DNA of 64,000 bases from Streptomyces spectabilis (GTDB taxonomy: Bacteria > Actinomycetota > Actinomycetes > Streptomycetales > Streptomycetaceae), in the NCBI RefSeq assembly GCF_008704795.1, contig NZ_CP023690.1, forward strand, positions 6,148,501 through 6,212,500, in the 5' to 3' direction. Both the position numbers and the translations under genes were made by a program. Positions 27,838 to 36,832 of this stretch are shown here, one piece after another. The notes under the pieces were generated by a model that was not told the DNA's origin, made no database searches, and worked only from the letters and a program-made list of their open reading frames with translations. How positions within the stretch are numbered: the first letter of the stretch is position 1; the number at the start of each line of letters is the position of its first letter.

Positions 27838-28511
27838 CCGGCACCCACACCCCCGCCGACCCCGGCGACGCCAGCGACCCCACGGGCACCGACGCCGCGG
27901 GCGGCCCCGTCCGGGTGCTGCTCGCCGAGGACCAGTCCATGGTCCGCGAGGCGCTCGCGGCGCTGCTCGGCCTGGAGCCGGACATCGAGGTCGTCGCGCA
28001 GGTGGCGCGCGGCGACGAGGTGCTCGCGGCCGCCCGCGCCCACCCCGTGGACGTGGCGCTCCTCGACATCGAGATGCCGGGCCGCACGGGCATCGAGGCG
28101 GCGGCGGAGCTGCGCGCCGCGCTGCCGGAGGTGAAGGTCGTCGTCCTCACCACCTTCGGCCGCCCCGGCTATCTGCGCAGCGCCATGGAGGCCGGGGCCG
28201 TGGCCTTCCTGGTGAAGGACGCGCCCGCCGCCCAGCTCGCCGACGCCGTGCGCCGCGTCCTCGCGGGCGAGCGCGTCATCGACCCCACGCTGGCCGCGGC
28301 GGCCCTCGCCGAGGGCGCCAACCCGCTGACCGACCGCGAGCGGGAGGTCCTGCGCGCCGCCGCCGACGGCTCCACCAACGCCGAGCTGGCCGCCGCCCTC
28401 CAGCTGTCCCAGGGCACCGTCCGCAACTACCTGTCGACGGCCATCCAGAAGCTCGCCGCGCGCAACCGCGCGGATGCGGTACGCGTCGCCCGGGACAAGG
28501 GCTGGCTCTGA
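27834..28511 (+). CDS. NarL/LuxR-type response regulator
   Basis: The protein has 225 residues. After a 27-residue Thr/Pro-rich leader the receiver domain begins VRVLLAEDQSMVREAL. The phospho-acceptor is Asp78 in ALLDIEMPG, with conserved Thr in VVLTTFGR and Lys in FLVKDAPA. The C-terminal LuxR-type helix-turn-helix includes LTDREREVLRAAADGSTNAE. It is the likely ligand of the 34-bp palindrome upstream of the operon, giving autoregulation. It is the last gene of the four-gene unit. Confidence 0.92.
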   Translation: MTGTHTPADPGDASDPTGTDAAGGPVRVLLAEDQSMVREALAALLGLEPDIEVVAQVARGDEVLAAARAHPVDVALLDIEMPGRTGIEAAAELRAALPEVKVVVLTTFGRPGYLRSAMEAGAVAFLVKDAPAAQLADAVRRVLAGERVIDPTLAAAALAEGANPLTDREREVLRAAADGSTNAELAAALQLSQGTVRNYLSTAIQKLAARNRADAVRVARDKGWL

Positions 28512-28529
28512 ACTCCCCTTCCACGCAGG

Positions 28530-29408
28530 TCAGTTGAGTCGTGCGCGGGCGGCCCGGGCCTGCCGCCGCACCCGCTCGGCCGCCGTCGCGTCACTCGGGC
28601 CGAGGGCTTCGGCGTAGGTCTCCAACTCGCTGGCGCCGGTGCGGAAGTCGCCGCGCTGGACCAGGAGCCGGGCCCGGTCGTAGTGCAGCCGGTCCGCGGG
28701 CGCGGGCAGCAGCAGCGAGAGCTCCACGGCCCACAGGGCGACGTCGGAGCGCTCGGGCCGGGCCGCGGCCCAGGCGCGGATGTTGTTCAGGACGCGCAGG
28801 ACGATCTCGTGCGGCTGCGCGGGCCGTAGCATCGCCGGTTCCAGCGGTGCCCCGGTGGCGCCCGCGACCAGCAGCCGCGCATCCGTACAGCTCAGTAGGC
28901 GCCCTCCGCCGAACGGGTCGGCGAGCACGCGCTCCTCGCACCCGCCCTGGCCGCCGCAGGAGTCGTAGGCTCCGCAGCCCTCGCCCACCCACGCGTCCGG
29001 GCTGCCGAAGGCGACCACGAAGTGCCCGGGCAGCGCGACGCCGTACACCGGGGCGCCCGCCCGCCGCGCCACCTCGATCCACAGCACGGACAGCAGGATC
29101 GGCAGGCCGCGTCTGCGCCGCAGGACGCGGTGCAGCAGGGCCGACTCCAGGCGCTGGTAGTCGCCGGGGTGCCCGGCGAACCCGAAGCGCCCGCCGAGCA
29201 GTTCGGCGAGCGCCGCCGCCCAGGCGCGGGGCCCGCCCGGGCTCGGCGGCAGCCGCCGCGCGAGCAGGTCCAGCTGGCGCCGAGCCGCCGCCATGCCGGT
29301 CCCGTCGAGCGCGGGGTCCGCCTCCGTGCCGATCAGCAGGCACAGCAGCGCGAGGTCGGGCCGCTCGGACCCGGCCTCCGCCGCGAAGGCTCGACGCCAC
29401 GAATGCAT
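28530..29408 (-). CDS. SirB1/transglutaminase-like protein, paralog A with Cys insertion
   Basis: The protein has 292 residues and shares the full architecture of the next gene. The SirB1-type core includes GLPILLSVLWIEVARRAGAP, then LPGHFVVAFG (His129) and LADPFGGGRLL, followed by an alpha-helical TPR-like C-terminus. Between the His and Asp blocks it carries a Cys-containing insertion (residues 141-157, Cys145, Cys151, Cys157) missing from paralog B. I see no obvious catalytic Cys upstream of the His, so enzymatic activity is doubtful. The ATG at 29408 lacks a clear ribosome binding site. Confidence 0.75.
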   Translation of the reverse strand: MHSWRRAFAAEAGSERPDLALLCLLIGTEADPALDGTGMAAARRQLDLLARRLPPSPGGPRAWAAALAELLGGRFGFAGHPGDYQRLESALLHRVLRRRRGLPILLSVLWIEVARRAGAPVYGVALPGHFVVAFGSPDAWVGEGCGAYDSCGGQGGCEERVLADPFGGGRLLSCTDARLLVAGATGAPLEPAMLRPAQPHEIVLRVLNNIRAWAAARPERSDVALWAVELSLLLPAPADRLHYDRARLLVQRGDFRTGASELETYAEALGPSDATAAERVRRQARAARARLN

Positions 29409-29453
29409 AGCACGGTGGTGCCCGACCGGAGCCCGTCCAACCAGAAGGCTCCC

Positions 29454-30308
29454 TCAGTTGAGCTTCGAGCGGGCCGCGCGGGCCTGGAGGCGGACGCGGT
29501 CCGCGGTGGTGGGCTCGATGGACTCGACAACGTCGGCGTACTCGTCGAGGCCCCGGGCCCCCTCCAGGAAGTCACCGCGCTCGACGAGCAGTTGCGCCCG
29601 CTCGTAGCGCAGCCGTGCCGGGTGCGAGGGCAGCAGAAGGGACAGTTCGAGGGCCCACAGCGCCACGTGGGAGCGCTCGGAGCGGTCCGCGGCCCAGGCG
29701 CGGATGTTGTTGAGGATGCGCAGCATGATGTTCAGCGGGGCGGCGGCCGTCAGGAGCGAGGGGTTGAGCTTGCCGCCCGTCGTCTGCGCCACCAGCTGCT
29801 CCGCGTCCTCGCGGCTCAGCAGCCGCCCCCCGTTGAAGGGGTCGGCGAGCACCTGCTCCGTGCCCCCGTACTCGTCCGGGCCGCCGAAGCCGACCACGAA
29901 GTGCCCGGGCAGCGCGACGCCGTACACCGGGGCGCCCGCCCGCCGCGCCACCTCGATCCACACCACGGACAGCAGGATCGGCAGGCCCCGCTTGGTGCGC
30001 AGCACCTCGTGCAGCAGCGAGGACTCCAGGCGCTGGTAGTCCGTGGCCGTGCCGTGGAAGCCGTGCCGCCCCCCGAGCAGCTCGGACACCGCGGCCGCCC
30101 ACGCGCGCGCACCGCCCGGCCGGTAGGGGAGCTGCCCGGCGAGCGCGTCGAGGTCGATCTGTGCCGCGTCGATGCCCGCCTCGTCGAGCTGCGGGTCCGC
30201 CTCCCCGCTCAGCAGCAGGCACAACAGGGACAGGTCGGGCCGCTCGGACCTGGCCTCGTCGGCGAATCTGCGCCGCCATTCACTGGACTTCGCGGGCTGT
30301 GCGCGCAT
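29454..30308 (-). CDS. SirB1/transglutaminase-like protein, paralog B
   Basis: The protein has 284 residues, with start ATG at 30308 after AGAGGCAC. The open frame extends upstream, but that segment reads as a shadow of the acetyltransferase leader. Core blocks: GLPILLSVVWIEVARRAGAP, LPGHFVVGFGGPDEYGG, LADPFNGGRLLS, then a helical tail rich in NNIRAWAADRSERS-type segments. It is a tandem duplicate of the gene 45 nt downstream, and the family's biochemical function is not established. Confidence 0.8.
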   Translation of the reverse strand: MRAQPAKSSEWRRRFADEARSERPDLSLLCLLLSGEADPQLDEAGIDAAQIDLDALAGQLPYRPGGARAWAAAVSELLGGRHGFHGTATDYQRLESSLLHEVLRTKRGLPILLSVVWIEVARRAGAPVYGVALPGHFVVGFGGPDEYGGTEQVLADPFNGGRLLSREDAEQLVAQTTGGKLNPSLLTAAAPLNIMLRILNNIRAWAADRSERSHVALWALELSLLLPSHPARLRYERAQLLVERGDFLEGARGLDEYADVVESIEPTTADRVRLQARAARSKLN

Positions 30309-30432
30309 CCGTGCCTCTGTCGTTTCTGTGTGGGCCCGTCCGGCCGGGCCGAGGGGTGGTGCCGGGGTGCTGCTTCCCGTGCTGTCTTCGTCGTACGCGT
30401 ACGCCGCCGCTGCCGAGGCGTCCCGGGGCCGC

Positions 30433-31443
30433 TCACGCCGTCGGCCGCTCGGGCTCCCGGTAGTGGTGGTAACGGTGGTGGACGGCGAATCCCATCCCGT
30501 CGTACAGCGCTCGCGCGCCGCCGTTGTCCTCCTCCACCTGGAGCCACGCGGCCGACGCGCCCTCGTCGAGCGCCCGCCGCGCAAGGGCCGTCATCACGGC
30601 CGTGGCCAGGCCCTGCCGCCGCACCGCCGGGTCCACCTCCACCGCCATGAATCCCGCCCACCGCCCGTCGACCACGCACCGCCCGATCGCCGTCGGCGCG
30701 CCCTCGTCACCGGGCACGGAAGCGAACCACACCGAAGGGCCGCTCGTCAGTACCCCGACCACATGTGGTCCCGGCACCCCGGCCCGCTGGTAGCGCCGCA
30801 GCCACGCCGCGTCGACGCTCCGCGACAGCGTCACGCCCGAGGTGTCGACGGGCAGGTCCCCGACGGGGGCGAGCGCGCCGAACAGCACCGCCGTGGTCAC
30901 CTCCCGTACCCAGCCGCGCTGTTCGAGCTCCGCGCAGAGCCGTTCCTGCACGTCGTCGACTCCGGTGGCCACCTGTACGTACGCGGGCAGGCCCCGGTCG
31001 GCGTACCAACTCCGCACCCGCGCCAGCGCGTCGTCGAGGGGGCGGCCCGGATCGCCGAGGGGCAGCACGGAGTTGGCCCGCCGGGTGAACCCGGCGGCGG
31101 CCCGCAGCGTCCACGAGCCGAGGCGTTCGCTCTCCACCGGCTGCCAGGAGCGCGCCCCGGCCCGCGCCAGCTCCTCGTACGTCGCGGCGGGCCCCCGCCG
31201 GCGCGCGGGCGCGGCCGGGACGACCTTCCCCGCGACCAGGGCACTCTCCGCAATCCGGACAGCCTCGCCACTCTTGCGTGTGATCACCAACACACCGGCG
31301 TCCCATGATGTGAGAACACCCACCGTGTCGGTGAACCGGGAGCCCGGGGCGTCCGCCGCGCTCACACGTCGAACCGATACGCGTTTACCCACGTCAGAAG
31401 GGGTGATTCGGACCTCGAGCCGTCCGCCCGCAGTGAATTCCAC
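30433..31443 (-). CDS. GNAT-family N-acetyltransferase with N-terminal SH3-like domain
   Basis: The protein has 336 residues. The start is the GTG at 31443 after GGAGGGG; the frame runs further upstream but that part overlaps the fdxA promoter region. Residues 1-85 (RLEVRITPSDVGKRVSVRRV) look like a small beta-barrel. The C-terminal 150 residues form a GNAT fold: AGFMAVEVDPAVRRQGLATA is the acetyl-CoA-binding motif A, followed by WLQVEEDNGGARALYDGMGF. The substrate is unknown. It is divergent from fdxA. Confidence 0.8.
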   Translation of the reverse strand: MEFTAGGRLEVRITPSDVGKRVSVRRVSAADAPGSRFTDTVGVLTSWDAGVLVITRKSGEAVRIAESALVAGKVVPAAPARRRGPAATYEELARAGARSWQPVESERLGSWTLRAAAGFTRRANSVLPLGDPGRPLDDALARVRSWYADRGLPAYVQVATGVDDVQERLCAELEQRGWVREVTTAVLFGALAPVGDLPVDTSGVTLSRSVDAAWLRRYQRAGVPGPHVVGVLTSGPSVWFASVPGDEGAPTAIGRCVVDGRWAGFMAVEVDPAVRRQGLATAVMTALARRALDEGASAAWLQVEEDNGGARALYDGMGFAVHHRYHHYREPERPTA

Positions 31444-31586
31444 AGCTCTGTACGCCCCTCCTGTTCGGATCTTGCCCGGGAACGGAGATACTAGGTGCGG
31501 GCATCGACGACGCCGCGCTCCCGCGCGCCAGGCGAGCGGAGCCTGAGGACGGCCCGCCAACGCCCGTATCGAGGAGGAACGACAGC

Positions 31587-31907
31587 GTGACCTACGTCAT
31601 CGCGCAGCCTTGTGTCGACGTCAAGGACAAGGCGTGCATCGAGGAGTGCCCGGTCGACTGCATCTACGAGGGCTCCCGGTCCTTGTACATCCACCCGGAC
31701 GAATGCGTCGACTGTGGAGCCTGCGAACCGGTCTGCCCGGTCGAGGCGATCTTCTACGAGGACGACACTCCTGAGGAGTGGAAGGACTACTACAAGGCGA
31801 ACGTCGAGTTCTTCGACGAGCTCGGCTCGCCCGGTGGTGCCAGCAAGCTCGGCCTGATCGAGCGCGACCACCCCTTCGTCGCAGCGCTGCCGCCGCAGAA
31901 CCAGTAA
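31587..31907 (+). CDS. fdxA: FdxA-type 7Fe ferredoxin (3Fe-4S/4Fe-4S)
   Basis: The protein has 106 residues, starting with GTG after GAGGAGGAA. The cluster-binding pattern is that of a seven-iron ferredoxin: CVDVKDKACIEECPVDC and then CVDCGACEPVCPVEAI. The length and the C-terminal helix (LGLIERDHPFVAALP) are normal. It is a cytoplasmic electron carrier. The order fdxA-dapC is conserved in mycobacteria (from memory), so the pair may be cotranscribed through the hairpin between them. Confidence 0.95.
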   Translation: MTYVIAQPCVDVKDKACIEECPVDCIYEGSRSLYIHPDECVDCGACEPVCPVEAIFYEDDTPEEWKDYYKANVEFFDELGSPGGASKLGLIERDHPFVAALPPQNQ

Positions 31908-31923
31908 GCGGCCGCACACGCGC

Positions 31924-31968
31924 CGCCCCGGTCCCGTACGGCCACGCCCGCTGTACGGGACCGGGGCG
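31924..31968 (+). terminator. 16-bp-stem hairpin between fdxA and dapC
   Basis: CGCCCCGGTCCCGTAC and GTACGGGACCGGGGCG are perfect complements with a 13-nt loop, followed by TTTGT. It starts 17 nt after fdxA and probably gives partial termination before dapC, whose start lies only 33 nt further on. Confidence 0.7.
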
Positions 31969-32001
31969 TTTGTACAGACCTACGCACCGCTGGAGCCACC
32001 C

Positions 32002-33093
32002 GTGCCCGCACTTTCCGAACGCCTTCCCGCCTTCCCCTGGGACAAGCTGGAGCCGTACAAGGCCACGGCGGCCGCGCACCCCGGCGGCATCGTGGACCTG
32101 TCCGTGGGCACCCCGGTGGACCCGGTGCCCGAGCTGATCCAGAAGGCACTCGTCGCGGCCGCCGACTCGCCGGGCTACCCGACGGTGTGGGGCACGCCCG
32201 AGCTGCGCGACGCGCTCACCGGCTGGTGCGGCCGCCGCCTCGGCGCCCGCGGCCTCACCCACCACAACGTGCTGCCGATCGTCGGCTCCAAGGAGCTCGT
32301 CGCCTGGCTCCCCACCCAGCTGGGCCTCGGCCCGGGCGACAAGGTGGCCTACCCGCGCCTGGCCTACCCCACCTACGAGGTCGGCGCGCGCCTGGCCCGC
32401 GCTGAGTACCTCACGTACGAGGATCCGCTGGAGCTCGACCCCGCGGGCCTGAAGCTCCTGTGGCTCAACTCGCCCTCCAATCCGACCGGCCGTGTCTTGT
32501 CAAAGGACACGCTGACCCGGGTCGTGGCCTGGGCGCGCGAGCACGGCGTCCTGCTGGTCAGCGACGAGTGCTACCTGGAGCTCGGCTGGGAGGCGGACCC
32601 GACCTCGGTCCTGCACCCGGACGTCTGCGGCGGCTCGTACGAGGGCATCGTGGCGGTCCACTCCCTCTCCAAGCGCTCGAACCTCGCGGGCTACCGCGCG
32701 GCGTTCGTCGCCGGTGACGCCGCCGTGCTCGGCGACCTCCTGCAGATCCGCAAGCACGGCGGGATGATGACCTCCGCCCCGACGCAGGCCGCGGTGATCG
32801 CGGCCCTCGGGGACGACGCCCACGTCCGCGAGCAGCGCGAGCGCTACGCGGCCCGGCGCGCGGCCCTGCGCGAGGCCCTCGTCCGGCACGGCTTCCGCAT
32901 CGAGCACAGCGAGGCGAGCCTGTACCTGTGGGTCACCCGCGACGAGCCCTGCTGGGACACGGTCGCCCACCTGGCCGCCCTCGGCATCCTCGTGGCTCCC
33001 GGCGACTTCTACGGCGAGGCGGGCGACCGCTTCGTGCGCGTGGCGATGACGGCGACGGACGAGCGGGTGGCGGCAGCGGTGGCCCGCCTCTGA
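32002..33093 (+). CDS. dapC: Succinyldiaminopimelate aminotransferase
   Basis: The protein has 363 residues and is a fold-type I PLP aminotransferase of the actinobacterial DapC group. It starts with GTG, MPALSERLPAFPWDKLEPYK. Motifs: NSPSNPTGRVL, SDECYLELGW, and the PLP lysine in SLSKRSNLAGYR. It should convert N-succinyl-2-amino-6-ketopimelate to succinyl-DAP in lysine and cell-wall DAP synthesis. dapE, the next enzyme of the pathway, lies 1.8 kb downstream. Confidence 0.92.
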   Translation: MPALSERLPAFPWDKLEPYKATAAAHPGGIVDLSVGTPVDPVPELIQKALVAAADSPGYPTVWGTPELRDALTGWCGRRLGARGLTHHNVLPIVGSKELVAWLPTQLGLGPGDKVAYPRLAYPTYEVGARLARAEYLTYEDPLELDPAGLKLLWLNSPSNPTGRVLSKDTLTRVVAWAREHGVLLVSDECYLELGWEADPTSVLHPDVCGGSYEGIVAVHSLSKRSNLAGYRAAFVAGDAAVLGDLLQIRKHGGMMTSAPTQAAVIAALGDDAHVREQRERYAARRAALREALVRHGFRIEHSEASLYLWVTRDEPCWDTVAHLAALGILVAPGDFYGEAGDRFVRVAMTATDERVAAAVARL

Positions 33094-33105
33094 CGCGCAG
33101 GGCAC

Positions 33106-33145
33106 AAAGGGGTGCGGGGAGCTGAAGAGCTCCCCGCACCCCTTT
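33106..33145. terminator. 18-bp perfect bidirectional terminator after dapC
   Basis: AAAGGGGTGCGGGGAGCT and its complement flank a GAAG tetraloop, with TTTT on one side and AAA on the other. It lies between convergent dapC and the secreted-protein gene and should serve both. Confidence 0.88.
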
Positions 33146-33166
33146 TGCGCGTACCGACCCCTGGGG

Positions 33167-33568
33167 TCAGCCCAGCGGCAGGCTCTTCACCGGCAGCTGC
33201 TCGGTCGGCAGCCCCTTGCCGGTCGCGTCCCCGAGGACCTCACCCGCGCCTTCGGTGACGTCGTCCGCCGCGCCCTTGGCCGCGGGCGTCGTCGTCTTCG
33301 CACCCTTGCCCACGGCCTTGCCCGCGGTCGGCACGCCCTTCTTGACGGCCTTGCTCCCGGCCTCCGTCGCGACGCCGCTGGCCTTCTGCGTCGCACCGTC
33401 GACCGTGTCGCCCAGGCTGCTCGGGTCGACGGCGGACAGCCCGCCCAGCTTGCCCGGGTCCGGCAGTTCGGCGGCGCTCGCGGAGCCGGCCGCACCGACC
33501 ACGGGCGCCGCTCCCGCCGCAAGGAGCAGCGCGGCCTGGGCGATCCGACGGGTCAGGGGGAGGGACAT
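33167..33568 (-). CDS. Small secreted Ala/Gly/Lys-rich protein
   Basis: The protein has 133 residues, ATG at 33568 after AAGGAG. A Sec signal peptide (MSLPLTRRIAQAALLLAAGA and onward) has a likely cleavage after ASA near residue 32. The mature part is low in aromatic residues and rich in Gly, Ala, Thr and Lys (TQKASGVATEAGSKAVKKG), ending LPVKSLPLG. I recognise no enzymatic domain; it resembles small extracellular proteins common in Streptomyces. A good housekeeping promoter lies upstream (33697-33725). Confidence 0.75.
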   Translation of the reverse strand: MSLPLTRRIAQAALLLAAGAAPVVGAAGSASAAELPDPGKLGGLSAVDPSSLGDTVDGATQKASGVATEAGSKAVKKGVPTAGKAVGKGAKTTTPAAKGAADDVTEGAGEVLGDATGKGLPTEQLPVKSLPLG

Positions 33569-33868
33569 GATGCTCCTTAGCGGGAGGGGAAGGGGATCCG
33601 TCCGGCCGGAGGATCTCCGGCGTCGGACGCAGTGACTACCGCTCGAAGCTCCCGAAGGTTGCGGTGGGCCAACGTAAAGAGTTGGCAATGCGTCGCATTA
33701 TCGGCTGCGGATAAATTCGGGCAAACGTCATTCGTGAAAATGCCGTCCGGCCCTCTCAACGCCCCTTGTTCTCAAGGGATTTGAGGACGGTGCCGCACCC
33801 GTTCGAATGGGGTGTCCCGGCGTCTCCGTGCAGCAATCGCCGTCCCTCATTCGAGGGACCCTTCCGCA
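33569..33868. other. Intergenic region upstream of the secreted-protein gene
   Basis: This holds the leftward promoter (next entry) with a leader of about 120 nt. Between 33730 and 33868 there are short inverted repeats (for example CCCTCATTCGAGGG) at the end of the next leftward gene, which may act as its terminator. No gene is seen. Confidence 0.5.
33697..33725 (-). promoter_or_regulatory. Housekeeping-type promoter of the secreted-protein gene
   Basis: On the minus strand TTTGCC (33725-33720) and GATAAT (33702-33697) are separated by 17 nt in an AT-rich patch. It is oriented toward the gene starting at 33568. Confidence 0.5.
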
Positions 33869-34774
33869 CTACTGCCCAGCGACGATTCGGACGTCGCGGG
33901 TACGCGCACCGGTCGTACGCCACAGAGCACCGGAATCCCCGGCATTCCACTCCAGATCCCCGTACGCGACCCGCTCGATGCGCAGTGCCGTGGCGTTGGC
34001 CACCGCCCAGTGCGCCAGCTCCCAGCCGCGTTGCGGAGTGCCGCTTTCCGGTGCGGCGGCGCTCGCCCCGGTGACGGGAACGCTCACCACGCGCCCGCGC
34101 GCGGGCGCCCCCTCGGGCAGCACGCCCCGGCCGAAGTCCCGCGCGAGCGCCCGCCGCACCTCGTCCGGGCCGCCCGGATCGATGCCCGGCAGGCCCTGGC
34201 AGCTGAGCGTCGCGGGCGTGCGCCCGGTGAGCGCGGCGGCGAGCAGCGCCGCGTCCGGCTCGTGCTTCGCGTACGCCTGCGGGAAGCCGCTGCGCTGCAC
34301 GCGCTGGGCGGCGACCGTCAGGGGCAGCCGCGAATAGCCGGGCACGTCCTTGAGGTGGTCGTAGAACCGCACCGACGCGTACACCGGGTCCATGATCTGC
34401 CGCTCGGAGCCCCAGCCCTGCGAGGGCCGCTGCTGGAACAGGCCGAGCGAATCCCGGTCGCCGTGGCGGATGTTGCGCAGGCCCGACTCCTGGAGGGCGG
34501 TCGCGAGGGCGATCGTCACCGCGCGCTCGGGCATGCCGCGCCGGGTGCCGACGACGGCGATGGTCGCGGCGTTGACGGCCTGCTCCGCGTTCATCTCGTA
34601 CGTCGCCCCGTCGCCGTTGCCCGACACGACCGTGCAGCGGGGGTCGGAACGGCTCCCGGAGACGTACTGGACCACTACGTAGGCCACGACGGCGAGCAGT
34701 GCGGCGAGGGCCGCCCCGGCGCGCGGGAGACGGCCGCGCCGGGCGAGGGGGGACGGCTCGGACACGCGCACCAA
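33869..34774 (-). CDS. Membrane-anchored lysozyme-fold protein
   Basis: The protein has about 301 residues. The start is uncertain among TTG 34774, GTG 34771 and GTG 34765, none with a good ribosome binding site. A basic N-terminus is followed by one membrane helix (about residues 19-40), so the rest is extracytoplasmic. The region ALQESGLRNIRHGDRDSLGL followed by FQQRPSQGWG resembles the catalytic Glu segment of lysozyme-like/transglycosylase folds. Such proteins are widespread in Streptomyces, often misnamed as transporters. A cell-wall hydrolase role is inferred. Confidence 0.7.
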   Translation of the reverse strand: MVRVSEPSPLARRGRLPRAGAALAALLAVVAYVVVQYVSGSRSDPRCTVVSGNGDGATYEMNAEQAVNAATIAVVGTRRGMPERAVTIALATALQESGLRNIRHGDRDSLGLFQQRPSQGWGSERQIMDPVYASVRFYDHLKDVPGYSRLPLTVAAQRVQRSGFPQAYAKHEPDAALLAAALTGRTPATLSCQGLPGIDPGGPDEVRRALARDFGRGVLPEGAPARGRVVSVPVTGASAAAPESGTPQRGWELAHWAVANATALRIERVAYGDLEWNAGDSGALWRTTGARTRDVRIVAGQ

Positions 34775-34887
34775 GGTACTGGAGCGGACTGACAGTGCCG
34801 AAACGGCTACGCAGAGGAGTGGGCCGGGGAGTGCGGCGGCGGGACGGAGAGGGAGGCGGTCCGGAGCGGAGAGTTAGGGTCGAGGCC

Positions 34888-35979
34888 ATGGATCAGACCC
34901 CGGCTCAGCCGCCGCTCGACCTCACTCTGGACGCCGCCGCGCTGACGGCCGCGCTCGTCGACTTCCCGTCCCCCAGCGGCCAGGAGAAGGCGCTCGCGGA
35001 CGCCATCGAGACCGCGCTGCGCGCCCTGCCCCACCTGACGGTCGACCGGTACGGCAACAACGTCGTGGCCCGCACCCACCTGGGCCGCGCCGAGCGCGTC
35101 ATCCTCGCCGGCCACATCGACACCGTCCCGATCGCCGGGAACGTGCCCTCGCGCCTGGACGAGGACGGCGTGCTGTGGGGCTGCGGCACCTGCGACATGA
35201 AGTCGGGCGTCGCGGTCCAGCTGCGCATCGCCCAGACCGTGACCGAGCCCAACCGCGACCTCACCTTCGTGTTCTACGACAACGAAGAGGTCGCCGCGCA
35301 CCTCAACGGCCTGGGGCACGTCGCCGACGCCCACCCCGACTGGCTCGCGGGCGACTTCGCGGTGCTCCTGGAGCCCACCGACGGCCAGGTCGAGGGCGGC
35401 TGCCAGGGCACGCTGCGGGTCCACCTGAAGACGACGGGGGAGCGGGCGCACTCCGCGCGCGCGTGGATGGGCTCCAACGCCATCCACGCGGCCGCCCCGA
35501 TCCTCGCCAAGCTGGCCGCGTACGAGCCGCGCAAGCCGGTCGTCGACGGCCTCCAGTACCACGAGGGCCTCAACGCGGTCGGCATCGAGGGCGGCGTCGC
35601 GACCAACGTCATCCCCGACGCCTGCACGGTGGTCGTCAACTTCCGCTACGCGCCGGACCGCACGCCCGAGGAGGCGGAGGCCTTCGTCCGCGACTACTTC
35701 GCCGACTGCGGGATCGACGAGTTCGTCGTCGACGACCACACGGGCGGGGCGCGCCCCGGCCTCACGCACCCGTCCGCGCGGGCCTTCCTCGCGGCCGTCG
35801 GCGGCGAGGCCCGGCCCAAGTTCGGCTGGACCGACGTCGCCCGCTTCAGCGCCCTGGGCGTGCCCGCCGTCAACTACAGCCCCGGCAACCCGCTCCTCGC
35901 CCACAAGGTGGACGAGCGGGTCACGGCCTCCCTGATCCCCGAGACGGAGGCCCGGCTGCGCGCCTGGCTCACTTCCTGA
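34888..35979 (+). CDS. dapE: Succinyl-diaminopimelate desuccinylase
   Basis: The protein has 363 residues and belongs to the M20 zinc metallopeptidase family. ATG at 34888 is preceded by GTCGAGG. Metal and catalytic motifs: AGHIDTVP (first His and catalytic Asp), WGCGTCDMKSG (bridging Asp), YDNEEVAA (general base Glu and metal Glu), and LLAHKVDE near the C-terminus (last His). It releases succinate from succinyl-DAP, following DapC. Length and motifs are normal. Confidence 0.93.
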   Translation: MDQTPAQPPLDLTLDAAALTAALVDFPSPSGQEKALADAIETALRALPHLTVDRYGNNVVARTHLGRAERVILAGHIDTVPIAGNVPSRLDEDGVLWGCGTCDMKSGVAVQLRIAQTVTEPNRDLTFVFYDNEEVAAHLNGLGHVADAHPDWLAGDFAVLLEPTDGQVEGGCQGTLRVHLKTTGERAHSARAWMGSNAIHAAAPILAKLAAYEPRKPVVDGLQYHEGLNAVGIEGGVATNVIPDACTVVVNFRYAPDRTPEEAEAFVRDYFADCGIDEFVVDDHTGGARPGLTHPSARAFLAAVGGEARPKFGWTDVARFSALGVPAVNYSPGNPLLAHKVDERVTASLIPETEARLRAWLTS

Positions 35980-36071
35980 CCCGGTCGCCTCGTGGAATTA
36001 CGCCGCGCGTAACGCCCGTAGACCTACGCTGAAGTGGCACGACGAACGACGGTCAGTGGAAGGGGATGTTC

Positions 36072-36827
36072 ATGGGCAATCCGGAATCGCAGGGTCCGCC
36101 GGAGGAACAGCACCTGGGGCCGGTGGTGCGGCGCCGTGAACAGATCACGCCCGGCACCACCGACCAGCGGCTCCTCGACACCGAGGGCGGCGGCGACTCG
36201 GCGTGGGTGCACACCGACCCCTGGCGGGTGATGCGCATCCAGTCCGAGTTCGTCGAGGGCTTCGGCGCGCTCGCCGAACTGCCGAGCGCCATCAGCGTCT
36301 TCGGCTCGGCCCGCACCCGCCCCGGCACCTCCGAGTACGAGGCGGGGGTGCGCATCGGCAAGGCCCTCGTCGACGCGGGCTTCGCGGTGATCACCGGCGG
36401 CGGCCCCGGCGCCATGGAGGCCGCCAACAAGGGGGCCCGCGACGCCAAGGGCGTCTCCGTCGGGCTCGGCATCGAGCTGCCCTTCGAGCAGGGGCTCAAC
36501 CCGCACGTCGACATCGGCGTCAACTTCCGCTACTTCTTCGTCCGCAAGACGATGTTCGTGAAGTACGCGCAGGGGTTCGTGGTGCTGCCCGGCGGGCTCG
36601 GCACCCTCGACGAGCTCTTCGAGGCGCTCACCCTCGTCCAGACCCGCAAGGTGACCCGCTTCCCCATCGTCCTCTTCGGCTCCGCCTACTGGGGCGGCCT
36701 CGTCGACTGGCTCCGCGACACGGTCGTGGCCCAGGGCAAGGCCTCCGAGCACGACCTGCTGCTGTTCCACGTGACGGACGACGTGGACGAGGCGGTCAGC
36801 CTGGTGACGAAGGAGGTCGGCCGCTAG
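36072..36827 (+). CDS. LOG-family (TIGR00730) phosphoribohydrolase-like protein
   Basis: The protein has 251 residues. The ATG at 36072 is preferred because the GGAAGGGG sequence ends directly at the alternative ATG 36066. The Rossmann-like fold has GGGPGAMEAANKGA and PGGLGTLDELFEALTLVQ, the nucleotide-binding and catalytic motifs of the LOG/lysine-decarboxylase-like family, with catalytic Arg in YFFVRKTMF. Family members release the base from adenosine-type 5'-monophosphates. It corresponds in position to M. tuberculosis Rv1205 (from memory). Confidence 0.9.
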   Translation: MGNPESQGPPEEQHLGPVVRRREQITPGTTDQRLLDTEGGGDSAWVHTDPWRVMRIQSEFVEGFGALAELPSAISVFGSARTRPGTSEYEAGVRIGKALVDAGFAVITGGGPGAMEAANKGARDAKGVSVGLGIELPFEQGLNPHVDIGVNFRYFFVRKTMFVKYAQGFVVLPGGLGTLDELFEALTLVQTRKVTRFPIVLFGSAYWGGLVDWLRDTVVAQGKASEHDLLLFHVTDDVDEAVSLVTKEVGR

Positions 36828-36832
36828 CCGTG

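Noticed and set aside
31444..31560. N-terminal extension of the acetyltransferase frame
   Set aside because: The Arg-rich translation has no family similarity, and a GTG at 31443 has a strong GGAGGGG site.
33795..33815. GTTCGAAT flanked by complementary bases, resembling a tRNA T-loop
   Set aside because: It is only a short hairpin; no tRNA body can be folded around it.
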